Source of the DNA: Pseudomonas sp. 14P_8.1_Bac3
GTDB lineage: Bacteria > Pseudomonadota > Gammaproteobacteria > Pseudomonadales > Pseudomonadaceae
Direction: 5' to 3'
DNA: 64,000 nucleotides
Assembly (NCBI RefSeq): GCF_025466085.1
Contig: NZ_JANLOD010000010.1
Span: 101,821 to 165,820, forward strand
Made by a program: the position numbers and the translations under genes. Positions 63,256-64,000 of the stretch are shown piece after piece; within the stretch, counting starts at the first letter, position 1, and the number at the start of each line of letters is the position of its first letter. The notes under the pieces are model-generated. The model did no database searches and was not told where the DNA came from. It saw nothing but the letters and a program-made list of their open reading frames with translations.

Positions 63256-63631
63256 AAATGGCTCAAAGCCAGAGAAATCAAAGTCACGCGGCTTATGGGC
63301 GGCCATTTTTCTGTATTGACCGGAATAGGTGTTCCGGTCAAGATACGGGCGGTTTTGCGCTCGCCGTAGGCTGACTGATGGTTTCAAGAGCACCTCTAAA
63401 GACAGGGCGATGGCAGTAGAAAGTGAAATGCCGCGCAGGTTGCGCGCGCAGTTTACACGTCGCGATATTGAATGACTGTTGAGTCGCTACTGACGAACGG
63501 TCATCCGCATCACGAGCGAGGCTCACTTGACACACAGGCCGGCGTTTTTAGAGGTGCCCTTGCGCCGATGAGCATCAACCGCCAGGTTCGCCTAGGCGAC
63601 TTTCTTTTCACCGGAGAGTAACGAGGAATCC

Positions 63632-64000
63632 ATGAAGGTTCTTGTAGCTGTCAAACGCGTTGTGGATTACAACGTCAAGGTTCGCGTCAAGGCGGACAAT
63701 TCCGGCGTCGACCTCGCTAACGTGAAGATGTCGATGAACCCGTTCTGCGAAATCGCAGTGGAAGAAGCCGTACGCCTGAAAGAGAAAGGCGTTGCGACTG
63801 AAATCGTCGTCGTATCCGTTGGTCCGTCTACCGCTCAAGAGCAACTGCGCACCGCGCTGGCTCTGGGTGCCGACCGCGCCATCCTCGTCGAATCCGCTGA
63901 AGATCTGACTTCCCTGGCCGTTGCCAAACTGTTGAAAGCCGTTGTCGACAAGGAACAGCCTCAGCTGGTGATCCTGGGCAAGCAAGCCATCGACAGCGAT
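63632..64000 (+). CDS. etfB: Electron-transfer flavoprotein beta subunit (partial)
   Basis: The first 123 codons of EtfB; the gene runs off the right edge. [20 protein letters not shown] is the family N-terminus, followed by [19 protein letters not shown] and [11 protein letters not shown], the AMP/FAD-associated motif. ETF accepts electrons from FadE and other dehydrogenases and passes them to ETF-QO, encoded just upstream in the opposite direction. GAGG five bases before the ATG; etfA is expected next. Confidence 0.96.
   Translation, partial: MKVLVAVKRVVDYNVKVRVKADNSGVDLANVKMSMNPFCEIAVEEAVRLKEKGVATEIVVVSVGPSTAQEQLRTALALGADRAILVESAEDLTSLAVAKLLKAVVDKEQPQLVILGKQAIDSD

Larger units (their letters stand above)
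63086..63631. other. Divergent regulatory region of ETF-QO and etfB
   Basis: 546 bases without a convincing gene. It holds the ETF-QO promoter and a PsrA-type operator (both listed separately), plus an 18-bp inverted repeat (63386-63403 and 63544-63561, 16 of 18 paired) enclosing 140 bases. An etfB promoter was not fixed; TTGACA at 63527-63532 lacks a good -10. Confidence 0.6.

Overview
The window is a gene-dense stretch of a fluorescent-group Pseudomonas chromosome. The evidence is GC-rich codon use, REP/REPIN palindromes of the GCGGGCTTGCCCGC type, and gene order. From memory, three runs of genes follow the P. aeruginosa PAO1 order: fadE and neighbours (about 7.3-13.7 kb, PA2816-PA2811-like); DUF2062-comEC-exbBD-lpxK-kdsB-ptp-murB-rne-rluC-sppA-maf-yceD-rpmF-plsX-fabD-fabG-acpP-fabF-pabC-mltG-tmk-holB-pilZ-tatD-rgsA-tetR (13.8-44.6 kb, PA2985-PA2957-like); and the ETF genes at the right edge (PA2953/PA2952-like). 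No phage, insertion sequence, integrase or CRISPR array is visible.

Layout. 0-3.1 kb: tail of an unknown gene, a chemoreceptor and a membrane-anchored coiled-coil protein. 3.4-3.9 kb: a tRNA-Glu/tRNA-Gly pair present twice. 4.0-7.2 kb: a 2OG-Fe(II) oxygenase, a LysE exporter, an AlaX-type editing protein and a divergent LysR regulator. 7.3-13.7 kb: fatty-acid oxidation (FadE), a transglutaminase-like protein, a GST and an ABC-2 exporter. 13.8-21.3 kb: DNA uptake, ExbBD and envelope precursor genes (LpxK, KdsB, MurB). 21.6-25.9 kb: a molybdenum hydroxylase (IorA/IorB-like) with its XdhC and MobA-like maturation factors, lying between murB and rne. 26-30 kb: RNase E with a long leader. 30-42.8 kb: rluC, sppA, and the L32/fatty-acid-synthesis/tmk-holB-pilZ run. 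43-46 kb: tatD, a small RNA gene that looks like rgsA, tetR and moaA. 47-61.3 kb: a sugar region with a GntR regulator, a lactonase, AraFGH-like ABC import, dgoK-dgoA-dgoD-dgoT and an IclR regulator, interrupted by unrelated small genes and an MFS transporter. 61.4-64 kb: ETF-ubiquinone oxidoreductase divergent from etfB, which is cut by the window edge.

How the genes work together. The sugar region encodes most of an oxidative galactose (De Ley-Doudoroff) route: uptake, lactone opening, galactonate dehydration, KDGal phosphorylation and KDPGal aldol cleavage. The gene in the place of the first enzyme, a short-chain dehydrogenase, survives only as a 69-codon remnant, yet it keeps an intact promoter that is nearly the same as the one in front of dgoK. 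Two sets of matching operators can be read directly. One 14-15 bp palindrome lies between the -35 and -10 of both gntR and the araFGH operon. A TCCC...GGGA palindrome sits at the same distance from the promoters of the remnant and of dgoK.

The most striking signal is the minus-strand small RNA at about 43.6-43.74 kb. It contains a stretch that can form 22 base pairs, with two single-base bulges, with the acpP ribosome-binding region 6.5 kb away. This fits what I recall of RgsA repressing acpP in P. aeruginosa. FadE, ETF-QO and ETF link both ends of the window to fatty-acid oxidation, and a PsrA-type operator lies next to the ETF-QO promoter. All assignments come from reading motifs, lengths and context; no database search was run.
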